A stretch of DNA of 40,917 nt, taken from the NCBI GenBank assembly GCA_030614915.1, contig JAUXAG010000018.1, positions 1 through 40,917 on the forward strand, given 5' to 3'. Below are positions 7,179 to 15,755 of the stretch, piece by piece. Position 1 is the first letter of the stretch. Every line of letters starts with the position of its first letter. Origin of the DNA: Actinomycetes bacterium. Lineage in GTDB: Bacteria; Planctomycetota; Phycisphaerae; JAACET01. Position numbers and translations under genes: made by a program. The notes below the pieces were generated by a model. The model was not told the DNA's origin and ran no database searches. It saw only the letters and a list, made by a program, of their open reading frames with translations.

Positions 7179-8093
7179 ATGGGCCCTATCCACTTCAGAG
7201 AAATTTTTAAGGAAAAAATCTGGGGGGGGCAAAACCTGGCCAGGTTGCTGGGTAAGAAGCTTCCGGCCGGGAAGAAGATCGGTGAGTCCTGGGAACTGAG
7301 CGACTTCGGCGAAGACCGCTGCGTGGTGGCCGACGGTGAGTTTGCCGGCGTGGACCTGCCGAGCTTATTGGCCGAGCACAGCCGGCAGATCACCGGGGGC
7401 GAGAGGGTCAGGCAGTTCGGGCTGTTGTTCAAGTTTCTCGACGCCGTCGAGACGCTTAGTATACAAGTGCATCCGCAGAAGCACGAGGCCTGGTACATTC
7501 TGGAGGCTCGCCCGGGGGCCAAGCTGTACCTGGGATTAAATGAAGGAGTGGACCGAGGGTGCTTCGAGGCGGCCGTGGCCGAGGGCACCGTAAAGCAGTG
7601 CCTGAGGATCATAGAACCGCAGCCTGGCGAATGCTACTATCTGCCGGCTGGATTGACTCATGCCCTGGGCGCCGGCCTGGTGGTCGCGGAGATACAGACC
7701 TGCGAGCAGATAACCTACAGGGTTTACGACTGGCAGCGCGGCCGGCCCATACAGGTGCAGTTGAGCCTGGAGACCATCAATTTCCAGGCCCGTCCGGAGC
7801 AGATATCCCCGCCGGACCAGCAGCCGGGCCAGATGCAAAAACTACTTCAGAGCGATTACTTCAGCATCGAGCGTGGTGTTTGGCCTTCGGATGGAACAAT
7901 CGAAATTGCTCCGGGGCAAATGCAGGTCTGGATGGTCCTGGGCGGCAAGGCCCATTGCCGTTACCAGGACACAAGCGTGCCCTTCGAGCGCGGTCAGACA
8001 GTGCTGCTGCCGGCCTGCTGGGGCGGAACAATCCAAGTGGACCAAGAAATGTGTGCCCTTATTACTCGCTCCGGGCCTGGGGAAGAGTTCTAG
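7179..8093 (+). CDS. manA: Mannose-6-phosphate isomerase, type I (short form)
   Basis: A 304-residue cupin isomerase interconverting fructose-6-phosphate and mannose-6-phosphate, the entry to GDP-mannose. Family marks are KIWGGQNLARLLGK at the N-terminus, GESWELSD, the zinc-binding QVHPQKHEAWYIL, the second set PAGLTHALGAGLVVAEIQ, and ITYRVYDWQR. The length matches the short ManA form of Bacillus-type rather than the 390-residue enterobacterial enzyme. ATG at 7179 follows AAAGGAATC. It supplies mannose units for the surface glycans implied by the genes at 23-35 kb. Confidence 0.9.
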   Translation: MGPIHFREIFKEKIWGGQNLARLLGKKLPAGKKIGESWELSDFGEDRCVVADGEFAGVDLPSLLAEHSRQITGGERVRQFGLLFKFLDAVETLSIQVHPQKHEAWYILEARPGAKLYLGLNEGVDRGCFEAAVAEGTVKQCLRIIEPQPGECYYLPAGLTHALGAGLVVAEIQTCEQITYRVYDWQRGRPIQVQLSLETINFQARPEQISPPDQQPGQMQKLLQSDYFSIERGVWPSDGTIEIAPGQMQVWMVLGGKAHCRYQDTSVPFERGQTVLLPACWGGTIQVDQEMCALITRSGPGEEF

Positions 8094-8160
8094 AAGTTAT
8101 CCACAAACCTGCTTTCGTGGCGAGAACGAGCAATTTCACGTTAGTGATGCTACGCATTGT

Positions 8161-8340
8161 CGGCTGGCGAGGATCGAGGATACAACCAGCCAAGGCCTCG
8201 ATCAAGCCGATGCGTCTGTCGACTTCCCGCAAAAGGGCTGCCCCGGCGCCGGAGGTGAGTTTTCCGCCGGCAAAATCAGCCTGAATTCTTTTTCGCCCCA
8301 GACTTGAAAATGTAAGTGGTAATTCGTTACACTCTGTCAT
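8161..8340 (-). pseudogene. IS1380-type transposase N-terminal remnant
   Basis: The reading frame starting at ATG 8340 gives about 60 residues typical of the start of IS1380-family transposases, including FAGGKLTSGAGAALLREVD, RRIGLIEALAGCILDPRQP. The frame then continues for about 32 residues without similarity to the family's next segment (which should reach an ALGYEDLNDH-type motif) and stops at 8062, inside manA. The catalytic domain is missing, so this is a decayed insertion scar. No intact terminal repeats were identified; the 8341-8567 stretch upstream holds only a loose inverted repeat (TCAAAATCAAG... GTTTGATTTT). Confidence 0.65.
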
Positions 8341-8567
8341 TGTAATGGCCTTCCTTTCCCAGTTAAGAATTTGTTATAAGTGCCTATACTACAGAAAGTA
8401 AGTCCATTGCGCTATCAAAATCAAGTCAAACTCATGCAATATCCTGGCTATGGCATTGTGGCGTTTGATTTTAGGCTTAGGTTCTTTCGGCCGATCACTC
8501 CTTCAGATCAAGGATGATTTCAAGGAGTACGAGGACTCACAAAACTCTTGACAAGTAATCTTGATAG

Positions 8568-11096
8568 ATGGAAAATCAATTTTTGATGGTATCTGGCAAA
8601 CATAGCAAATATTTTACTGTTCTGGCTCTGCTGCTAGTGGTGATCGTTGCAGTTGGGGTAGGGTTGCTGCGGCGATTCGTATGGCCTGCACATGGTATAG
8701 ATCACATCATCCTGATCAGCATTGACACTTGCCGGGCCGACTATCTGAGCTGCTACGGCTATAGCCAGCAGACCACCCCAAACATCGATGCTGTCGCCGC
8801 AGAAGGCATTCTCTTCGAAAATACAATCACCCCGGTTCCTATGACCTTGCCGGCCCATAGCTCCATGCTGACCGGCACGATCCCACCCTATCACGGTGTC
8901 CATGACAACGTTAACTATAAACTGTCGAAATCCAATCTGACGCTGGCGGAGGTTTTGGGGGCGAATGGATTTAAGACGGCCGCTATTATAAGTGCCTTTG
9001 TCCTCGATTCTCAATTCGGCATTGCTCAGGGCTTCGATACGTATAACGACCAGTTTGAAGAAGCTCATGTGGCCGTTGGTATCAGCGAGCGTAAGGGCGG
9101 GGAGGCTACCCGGTTTGCACTCGAATGGCTGGAAAAACAAAAAGGCGAAAAGTCTTTTCTCTTTCTACATTATTTTGATCCCCACTACGATTATGTCCCT
9201 CCTGAGCCATTTGCCTCACGATTCGCGGACAATCCTTACGCCGGCGAAGTCGCCTATACCGACCATTGCATCGGTCAGGTCTTGGACAAACTCAAAGAGC
9301 TCGGTTTTTATGATTCGACCCTTATTATCATAACTTCCGACCACGGCGAGATGTTGGGCGAACACGGCGAAGATGCTCACGGTTATTTTATTTATCAGAG
9401 CGCCATAAGAGTTCCCTTAATTTTCAAATTGCCCAGAAGCCGTGAATCTCACAGAATTAGCGAGCTTGTTGGTCTAGTCGATATCGTACCTACCATTTGC
9501 AGTATGCTGGGGATTACAGTGCCGCAGCAGGTTCAGGGGCAAGATCTGTCGCCCTATTTTAATGGGAAATCTCCAGCCAGTGCAGACCGGAATCTGTACT
9601 GCGAAACCGTGGAGCCGGTGAGATTCGACGCCAATTCCCTGCTGGGTATCGTAAACGAGAGCTTCAAGTACATTCAGACTACTCGGCCGGAACTGTACGA
9701 TCTTATCAAAGACCCGGCTGAATCCAACAACCTTGTTGAAGCTCAGCAACCGCGGGCCAGAATTATGAAAGACACACTGGCGCAGTTGTTGGAGCAATGT
9801 GTTCGCGAAGATGCCACAGACAGTAGGATAACATTGGACACGCAGGCCCTCAAACGCCTCGAATCCCTCGGTTATCTCCGCGGTGGGACAACCGAGCCGT
9901 TCAAGTTCGATCAAAGCAAGAAAGACCCCAAGGATTTGATTGAGTTTGTTATGTGTTACGAAGGTGGGATTATACTTGCTCACCAACACAAGCACGACCA
10001 GGCAATCGCCGCGTATGATAAAGCCATCGAGCTGAATCCGGCATTTGCCATGCCCTACAACAGCCGGGCGCTCATGTATTCAGCAAAAGGCGACTATGAC
10101 CGGGCCATCCGTGATTTCGACCAGGCCATCAAACTGGATCCTGAATTTACCAATGCCTACCACGACCGGGGATTCATGTATTTGACGAGAGGCGATCTTG
10201 ACCGGGCTATCCGCGACTTCGATCAGGCCATCGAACTGGATCCTGCAAACGCCGACGTCTACAACAACCGGGGGCTCGCATACTATGGCAAGGGCGACTA
10301 TGATCGGGCCATCCGGAATTTCGATCAGGCCATCGAACTAAACCCCGAATATGCCGAAGTATACAACAATCGGGCGCAGTTGTATTTGAGAAAAGGCAAG
10401 CATGACCTGGCTATCCGTGATTACGACCAGTCCATCAAACTGAATCCGAAAAATGTCCAAGCCTACACCGAGCGGGGATTCGCATACTATGGCAAGGGCG
10501 ATCGCGATCAGGCCATCCGCGATTTCAGCGAGGCCATCCGGTTGAATCCGAGCTATGCCCTAGCCTATCAAAGCCGGGGGCTCGCCTATCAAAGCAAGGG
10601 TGACAATGAGCTGGCTATACGTGATTTCGGCAAGGCCATCGAGCTGAATCCCGCAGACGCCCTGAGCCACAAGGCCATCGGCCAGGTGTTAATGGGTTTG
10701 GGCAGGGCTAAAGAGGCTACCAAGCACTACCGCCGGGCATTAGAGCTGCGTGGCGACTGGCCGGAGGTACTAAATGACTTGGCTTGGATACTGGCTACGC
10801 ACGAGGATCCTGAACTTCGTAATGGGGCTGAAGCTCTTCGCTTTGCAGAACGAGTCTGCCAATTGCAGAACTACAAAGCTCCTGCAGCTCTGGATACTTT
10901 GGCGGCCGCGTACGCGGAAGCAGGCCACTTCGACCAGGCCGTCGAAACTGCCGAAAAGGCTGTCCGCTTAGCCTTGGCTGCGGGGCAGCAAGAATTGGGC
11001 AAGGGTATCCGGAACCGGCTGAAATTGTACCAAGCCAAACGCCCCTATCATGAGTCGTTCAGCCCGGAAGGTCTTAGCAGGCCGGAATCGAAATAG
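8568..11096 (+). CDS. Membrane-anchored sulfatase-fold hydrolase/transferase with C-terminal TPRs
   Basis: An 842-residue protein. There is one N-terminal membrane anchor (about residues 15-33), then an alkaline phosphatase/sulfatase superfamily domain (44-420). Metal-site motifs are present: ISIDTCRADYLSCYGY (D53) and ITSDHGEMLGEHG (D258, H259). At the nucleophile position the sequence reads MTLPAHSSMLTG (T93). There is no Cys or Ser in a C/S-x-P-x-R formylglycine motif, so Thr is the likely nucleophile, as in phosphoethanolamine transferase-type relatives. Residues 460-740 hold at least eight 34-residue TPRs with nearly identical DRAIRDFDQAIELDP cores, followed by two degenerate ones. A TTGACA at 8548-8553 lies very close to the ATG, so a start at 8586 is possible. 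Confidence 0.85.
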   Translation: MENQFLMVSGKHSKYFTVLALLLVVIVAVGVGLLRRFVWPAHGIDHIILISIDTCRADYLSCYGYSQQTTPNIDAVAAEGILFENTITPVPMTLPAHSSMLTGTIPPYHGVHDNVNYKLSKSNLTLAEVLGANGFKTAAIISAFVLDSQFGIAQGFDTYNDQFEEAHVAVGISERKGGEATRFALEWLEKQKGEKSFLFLHYFDPHYDYVPPEPFASRFADNPYAGEVAYTDHCIGQVLDKLKELGFYDSTLIIITSDHGEMLGEHGEDAHGYFIYQSAIRVPLIFKLPRSRESHRISELVGLVDIVPTICSMLGITVPQQVQGQDLSPYFNGKSPASADRNLYCETVEPVRFDANSLLGIVNESFKYIQTTRPELYDLIKDPAESNNLVEAQQPRARIMKDTLAQLLEQCVREDATDSRITLDTQALKRLESLGYLRGGTTEPFKFDQSKKDPKDLIEFVMCYEGGIILAHQHKHDQAIAAYDKAIELNPAFAMPYNSRALMYSAKGDYDRAIRDFDQAIKLDPEFTNAYHDRGFMYLTRGDLDRAIRDFDQAIELDPANADVYNNRGLAYYGKGDYDRAIRNFDQAIELNPEYAEVYNNRAQLYLRKGKHDLAIRDYDQSIKLNPKNVQAYTERGFAYYGKGDRDQAIRDFSEAIRLNPSYALAYQSRGLAYQSKGDNELAIRDFGKAIELNPADALSHKAIGQVLMGLGRAKEATKHYRRALELRGDWPEVLNDLAWILATHEDPELRNGAEALRFAERVCQLQNYKAPAALDTLAAAYAEAGHFDQAVETAEKAVRLALAAGQQELGKGIRNRLKLYQAKRPYHESFSPEGLSRPESK

Positions 11097-11154
11097 AAAA
11101 GCAGAAATTGGGGTTTTAGGATGGCTTCTAAGAGCCAGCAGAAGGAATAAGTTC

Positions 11155-12015
11155 ATGGTTTGCCCGAAGTCAAGGAGCAGCAAGGCGGCTCAAGAGCCAG
11201 GCCCTAAGGCTGGGCCCGTCAAAGAACGTCTGCACAAGTTGATGGCCAGAGGGGGGCTGGGCAGCCGCAGAGCTTGCGAGCAGATGATCCTTGACGGGCT
11301 GGTCAGCGTAAACGGCCAAGTAGTCAGCAAGTTGCCGGTCCTTGTGGATCCGAAGGGCGACAGGATAATCGTCGAGGGCCAACTGCTTACCAAAACTGCC
11401 GGCGTATCCGGAGCTCGCAGGGTTCGACCTGAAAAGCTCGTCTACTACCTGTTGAACAAGCCCAAGGGTGTAATTTGCACCAACCGCGAGCGGACCGACC
11501 AACGAGAAGTTAATCCGAAAAGATTGCGAGCCATCGACCTGATGCCCGGCGTGAGGCAGCGGCTGGTCAGCGCCGGCCGACTGGACGTGGCCTCTCGGGG
11601 GCTGCTGATCATGACTAATGACGGAGATTTAGTCAATCGGCTGAGCCATCCCCGCTACGGGGTAAGCAAGACCTATCGGCTGCGGATAGACGGCTATTTG
11701 CGGGCCTGCGATATTGAACGGCTTAAAAAAGGATTATGGCTGGGCAAAAACAGGCCCGGCGGCAAAGATGCCCAGCCGGCCGGGGCCGCCAGCGTCAAAG
11801 TGGTACAGCGGGACCGCAAGCGAAGCGTCCTGGAGATAGTGCTGAGGGAAGGACGTAACCGCCAGGTGCGGCGGATGATGGCTCGACTGGGCTATAAGGT
11901 CCGGGAGCTAACAAGGATCAAAATTGGGCCGCTCAGCATAAAGTCCCTGCCCACAGGGGCCTATCGAAAGCTTACATCCAGAGAGCTGGCCAAGCTGAGG
12001 TCGGCAGGCAAGTGA
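11155..12015 (+). CDS. RluB/RsuA-family pseudouridine synthase
   Basis: A 286-residue protein that isomerises a uridine in ribosomal RNA to pseudouridine. An S4 RNA-binding domain lies near residues 22-75 (GLGSRRACEQMILDGLVSVNG). The catalytic domain has SAGRLDVASRGLLIMTNDG, whose Asp in GRLD is the family nucleophile, plus LSHPRYGVSKTYR and LREGRNRQVRRMM. The ATG at 11155 is preceded by AAGGAATAAG; a longer reading from 11050 would overlap the upstream gene. The exact rRNA target (RluB-, RluE-, RluF- or RsuA-type) cannot be told from the sequence alone. Confidence 0.88.
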   Translation: MVCPKSRSSKAAQEPGPKAGPVKERLHKLMARGGLGSRRACEQMILDGLVSVNGQVVSKLPVLVDPKGDRIIVEGQLLTKTAGVSGARRVRPEKLVYYLLNKPKGVICTNRERTDQREVNPKRLRAIDLMPGVRQRLVSAGRLDVASRGLLIMTNDGDLVNRLSHPRYGVSKTYRLRIDGYLRACDIERLKKGLWLGKNRPGGKDAQPAGAASVKVVQRDRKRSVLEIVLREGRNRQVRRMMARLGYKVRELTRIKIGPLSIKSLPTGAYRKLTSRELAKLRSAGK

Positions 12016-12031
12016 AAGAGCGGAAATTTCG

Positions 12032-12060
12032 TGGACAGAAAGGACCGGAAGAGCTAACAT
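12032..12060 (+). promoter_or_regulatory. Promoter of the methyltransferase-LarA unit
   Basis: TGGACA (12032-12037), a 17-bp spacer and TAACAT (12055-12060). The sequence AAGAGCTAACAT at its 3' end is the same as in the promoter at 40084-40112. Initiation near 12066 rules out the TTG codon at 12064 as start of the next gene. Confidence 0.55.
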
Positions 12061-12111
12061 ACTTTGGCTGATAAGGTTGTACGGCCAGGCAGACAGAGGG
12101 AGGCCCGCCCG

Positions 12112-12768
12112 GTGGAACTCCACAGAAACAAGACTCGCTCTATCCGAGAATTCGAGAGCTGGGCTCAGAGCTACGATCATTCGATCCTGAATTCGCTGCT
12201 CTTTGAACCCTCCTACAAGCTCATGCTGGCGGAGGTGCACAAGCAGGCCAGGGGCAAGAGCACGTTTCGGATGCTGGATATAGGCTGTGGGACGGGAACC
12301 TTTCTGGCCAAATGTTTGGCCAGCGGCTTGAAGATGGAGGTCACGGGTCTGGACATAGCTTACAATATGATCCGGCAGGCCACGTACAAATCAGAGCAGA
12401 TCGGGCCCAACGGGTCGGGGATGAGCTTCATGGTCGGCGATGCCGAACATCTTCCCTTCGCGTCCGGCTACTTCGATATGGTAACCTGCTCAAATTCGTT
12501 TCACCATTATCCGAACCAGTTGCAGAGCGTGCGGGAGATGCGGCGAGTGCTCAAGTGCAATGGGCAACTGCTGATCGTCGACGGGCACCGCGACGACCCG
12601 CTGGGATACCTGATCTTCGACGTGTGTGTAGATGCCGTGGAAAAACACGTCCACCACTGCTCCCGACGTCAATTTATAAAAATGTTCAAGGAGGCGGGAT
12701 TCCAGAAGGTAACTCAGCGGATGGCAGGGCTGTGCTTTCCCTTACTGGCAACCCTGGGAAAGGCTTGA
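12112..12768 (+). CDS. Class I SAM-dependent methyltransferase
   Basis: A 218-residue methyltransferase. The GTG start at 12112 follows GGGAGG at 12098-12103. Motif I is MLDIGCGTGTFLAKCL, followed by the acidic end of strand 2 (VTGLDIAYNMI), motif FMVGDAEHLPFASGYFDMV, and SFHHYPNQLQSVREMRRVLK, typical of the UbiE/COQ5-like Methyltransf_11 group. The substrate is not predictable. It is followed 39 bases later by the LarA-like gene and shares its promoter, so the two may act on the same pathway. Confidence 0.8.
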   Translation: MELHRNKTRSIREFESWAQSYDHSILNSLLFEPSYKLMLAEVHKQARGKSTFRMLDIGCGTGTFLAKCLASGLKMEVTGLDIAYNMIRQATYKSEQIGPNGSGMSFMVGDAEHLPFASGYFDMVTCSNSFHHYPNQLQSVREMRRVLKCNGQLLIVDGHRDDPLGYLIFDVCVDAVEKHVHHCSRRQFIKMFKEAGFQKVTQRMAGLCFPLLATLGKA

Positions 12769-12807
12769 CTTTGACGTTTACCAGACGGCCCGGTCTGTGG
12801 AGTTACT

Positions 12808-14181
12808 ATGCCCAGGACGAGCGTTCGCTGGACAGATAATGAGCAACTGAGCCTCGATTTGCCTCAACATTGGCAGATTCTGGGGCGCTACGTTGCCCAG
12901 ACTACAACTGGGATAGAAGATGTTCGTGTTCACCTGGAGCAGATGCTCGAAGAGCCGACGGGACGGTGTGCGTTCTCGAAATTCTTGGCCGGGGCCGAGA
13001 AAGTAGCCCTGGTAATAGATGACTTGACGCGCCCAACCCCGGCGGGGGAATTGCTGGGCCCGGTAGTGGCTGCGTTGGAAAAGGCAGGCATTTCCGATGA
13101 GCAGGTCACGGGCGTGGTGGCCACGGGGCTTCATCCGCCGATGAGCCGGGAACAGTTGCTCGGCAAGATCGGAACTGAACTTGCCAGCCGCTTCAAGTGG
13201 GTGCAAAACGATTGCCGTGAGCTCGACAGATATGTGTACGTGGGCACAGTGCCGAAAGCCGCCTGGCTCCGACGGAAGATCTGGGCCCCGGGCGGGACCA
13301 GGACAACAAGAGGTCTGGATGTTTATCTGCTAAAGGAAGTGGCCGAGGCGGACCTGATTGTATTATTCGGCTCGGTTTCGCCGCATCTGCAGGCAGGCTT
13401 CGGCGGAGGATTCAAGCTTGTCGTTCCCGGATGCTCCCACTCCCGGACCATAGGTCGTCTGCACAAGATAGGCTTGAACGAGCAGGTGGCACGGCTGATC
13501 GGCCAACACCCCGCCGAGAACCGCATGCGCCGAGCAGTGGAGCAGGCGGGGCAGTTTCTGGGCAGCAAAATGTTTTCGGTAAACGCTCTGCTAGACTCGT
13601 CGGGGCGGGTCTGCAGGCTGGGACTCGGTGAACCACAGGAGGTCCAAAAGCAGTTGTCGCTGGCCTGCGAGCAGATGTGCGGACTGGCAGTGGACGGCAG
13701 GGCAGACGTGGCTATCGTGTCTGCCTTCCCGCGTGATTACGACCTGCTGCAAGGGCTTAAGTGCCTGGTCAATACGCAGATGGCTGCCAGGAAGGGGGGG
13801 ATAATAATTGGGGTGATGAATCTTCGCTCAGTGGGGCACTTGAAGCTGAAGGGGTTCTTGCCGCTGCCGACGGGTCTTTTTCGGTGGTTGCTGCAGCTGA
13901 TTAACGCTAAGTTTGCCAGCGCTGTGCTGGGTAGATTGGATAAAGGGCTTGACGCTGAAGCCAAGTTTTTCATACGACTGGGAGTGGAGACCCTCAGACG
14001 AAATCGGCTCCTGATCTATTGCCCAGAAATGGTCAGGGCAGCAGAGAAGCTTCCTTACGTCGAGATATTTGATGATCTGAAGAGCCTTTGGGAGCGAACA
14101 GAGAAACTGCTGGGCAGACCAAGGCAAGTGCGGGTGAACGTCTTTGCAGAGGGGGGAACCACCTATCCCAGGGTACATTAA
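12808..14181 (+). CDS. LarA-like (DUF2088) racemase-family protein
   Basis: A 457-residue homologue of the nickel-pincer enzyme LarA (lactate racemase) family, whose members racemise or epimerise 2-hydroxyacids. Key family residues are visible: R75 in DDLTRPTP, H109 in ATGLHPP, H193 in SPHLQAGF, and K203 in GGGFKLVVPG, the position that carries the pincer cofactor in LarA. The cofactor-making genes larB, larC and larE are not in this window. ATG at 12808 follows GGAG. The substrate may differ from lactate. It is co-transcribed with a methyltransferase. Confidence 0.78.
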   Translation: MPRTSVRWTDNEQLSLDLPQHWQILGRYVAQTTTGIEDVRVHLEQMLEEPTGRCAFSKFLAGAEKVALVIDDLTRPTPAGELLGPVVAALEKAGISDEQVTGVVATGLHPPMSREQLLGKIGTELASRFKWVQNDCRELDRYVYVGTVPKAAWLRRKIWAPGGTRTTRGLDVYLLKEVAEADLIVLFGSVSPHLQAGFGGGFKLVVPGCSHSRTIGRLHKIGLNEQVARLIGQHPAENRMRRAVEQAGQFLGSKMFSVNALLDSSGRVCRLGLGEPQEVQKQLSLACEQMCGLAVDGRADVAIVSAFPRDYDLLQGLKCLVNTQMAARKGGIIIGVMNLRSVGHLKLKGFLPLPTGLFRWLLQLINAKFASAVLGRLDKGLDAEAKFFIRLGVETLRRNRLLIYCPEMVRAAEKLPYVEIFDDLKSLWERTEKLLGRPRQVRVNVFAEGGTTYPRVH

Positions 14182-14182
14182 T

Positions 14183-14316
14183 CATTAGCTATTAGTCATT
14201 AGTCATTTGTTATTTACCCCGAAACCTTGGGCCTGTTCAAAATGACAAATAGCTAATAAACCCCCGGTAACGCGTAGCGTCCTTCCCGTAGGGACCTGTG
14301 GTCGGAAACCGGGGGC
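14183..14316. repeat. AT-rich inverted repeat plus GC hairpin module
   Basis: Two nested repeat types lie between the LarA-like gene and hisD. An AT-rich pair has ATTAGCTATTAGTCATT near 14185-14201 and its inverted copy near 14240-14257 (16 of 17 match). Next, arms CCCCCGGT (14261-14268) and ACCGGGGG (14308-14315) enclose a 32-bp segment (14279-14310) identical to 5225-5256. That segment contains small hairpins TCCC/GGGA and GACC/GGTC. Confidence 0.75.
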
Positions 14317-14369
14317 TAAATATCGTATGATTCCCCAAAAGCCTAATGCGCCCTAGTTTAGCGGTGGGG

Positions 14370-14398
14370 TTGCCAGAAGCATCGATTGAGCGTATGAT
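14370..14398 (+). promoter_or_regulatory. Promoter of hisD-hisC
   Basis: TTGCCA (14370-14375), a 17-bp spacer and TATGAT (14393-14398), 22 bases before the hisD start codon. The short leader leaves no room for an attenuator or T-box. Confidence 0.65.
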
Positions 14399-14420
14399 AG
14401 GCTCAGCCAAAGGAGTAGTG

Positions 14421-15755
14421 ATGAGTCTGCGAATAATCGACGCACGGACAGATGAGGGCCGGGCTGAGTTGGAAGAGCTTCGGCAACGGCTGCACTCCGT
14501 GGCTGGATACAACTATCTCAAGGAGAACTGGGAACAGTGGAATAAGGAAGTTCACGATATTATCGAAGATGTGGCCAAGAATGGCGACCGGGCGGTTGTC
14601 AAATACACCAAGAAGTTCGACAAACTGGAACTCACGGCTGACACTCTGAGAGTAAGCGACGAGGAACTGGAGGCAGCCAAGGATAAAGCTAACCCTCGAT
14701 TTATGAAGGCAGTTCGGGGGGCGATTGGCAACGTCCGCAGTTATCAGAAAAAGTTAACCATACCTCAGTCCAGCGTATGGCAAGATCAAGGTATTCAGTT
14801 AGGTATACTTTGGGAAGCTATCGAACGGGTAGGGGTTTATGCTCCTGGGGGTAAGGCGGTGTATCCGTCGAGTGTAATAATGAGTGTGGTGCCGGCCCAG
14901 GTGGCGGGGGTCAAAGAGATAGTGGTCTGCTGCTCGCCGGGTCTGGCTGGGAAAGTGAACGCGAATATGTTGGCGGTGTGCGCGGAGCTTGGGGTGAAGG
15001 AGGTCTATCAGATCGGCGGGGCTCAGGCGATCGCGGCCATGGCCCTTGGAACTGAGACAATCAAACCGGTGGCCAAGATTGTCGGGCCGGGTAACATGTA
15101 CGTGCAACTGGCCAAGAAGGAATTGTACGGGCAGGTGGATATTGACAGTTTTGCCGGGCCCAGTGAGGTCTTGATAATAGCTGATGAAACAGCCCCAGCG
15201 GATTACATTGCCGCCGATTTACTGGCTCAGGCTGAGCACGATCCGGGAAGTGCGGTACTGGTGACAACAAGTGAGACATTGGCCAAGGAAGTAGTTGAGG
15301 CCGTGGAAAAAGAATTGCAAACAGCCAAGCGGGCTAGGGCCATTGGCAACTCGCTGGGAAAGTTCTCGGCTGCGGTAGTGGTGGGCGGTATGGACGAGGC
15401 TATCAGAATAGCTAATGATTTTGCACCGGAGCACTTGCAGGTTATGGTGGCTGAGCCGGAGAAGGTGGTGGGGCAGATGAAAAACGCTGGGGCTATCTTT
15501 GTTGGCAAGTACAGTCCGGTTGCGCTGGGCGATTACTATGCGGGGCCTTCGCACGTGCTGCCGACTGCTGGGACGGCCAGGGCTTTTAGCGGGTTGAGTG
15601 TGTATGATTTCCTCAAGCGGATGAGCCTGATAAGCTACGACAGGCAGGCGTTGGGGAGGGCGGCAGAGGATGTGCAGGAATTGGCCCGGGTGGAAGGGCT
15701 GGATATGCACGGCAAATCGATTGCGGTGCGGGTGGACAAGAAAGAGCAGGGATGA
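14421..15755 (+). CDS. hisD: Histidinol dehydrogenase
   Basis: A 444-residue HisD, the bifunctional NAD enzyme that oxidises L-histidinol to histidine in the last two steps. Visible motifs are [52 protein letters not shown] (zinc and substrate site), [11 protein letters not shown] (catalytic Glu-His) and [11 protein letters not shown] at 14421 follows AAAGGAG. The stop overlaps the hisC start by four bases (ATGA), so hisD-hisC is a coupled operon. Confidence 0.95.
   Translation: MSLRIIDARTDEGRAELEELRQRLHSVAGYNYLKENWEQWNKEVHDIIEDVAKNGDRAVVKYTKKFDKLELTADTLRVSDEELEAAKDKANPRFMKAVRGAIGNVRSYQKKLTIPQSSVWQDQGIQLGILWEAIERVGVYAPGGKAVYPSSVIMSVVPAQVAGVKEIVVCCSPGLAGKVNANMLAVCAELGVKEVYQIGGAQAIAAMALGTETIKPVAKIVGPGNMYVQLAKKELYGQVDIDSFAGPSEVLIIADETAPADYIAADLLAQAEHDPGSAVLVTTSETLAKEVVEAVEKELQTAKRARAIGNSLGKFSAAVVVGGMDEAIRIANDFAPEHLQVMVAEPEKVVGQMKNAGAIFVGKYSPVALGDYYAGPSHVLPTAGTARAFSGLSVYDFLKRMSLISYDRQALGRAAEDVQELARVEGLDMHGKSIAVRVDKKEQG

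Noticed and set aside
14370-14420. Histidine attenuator or T-box upstream of hisD
   Set aside because: The leader from the readable promoter is only about 15 bases, with no His-codon run or T-box features.
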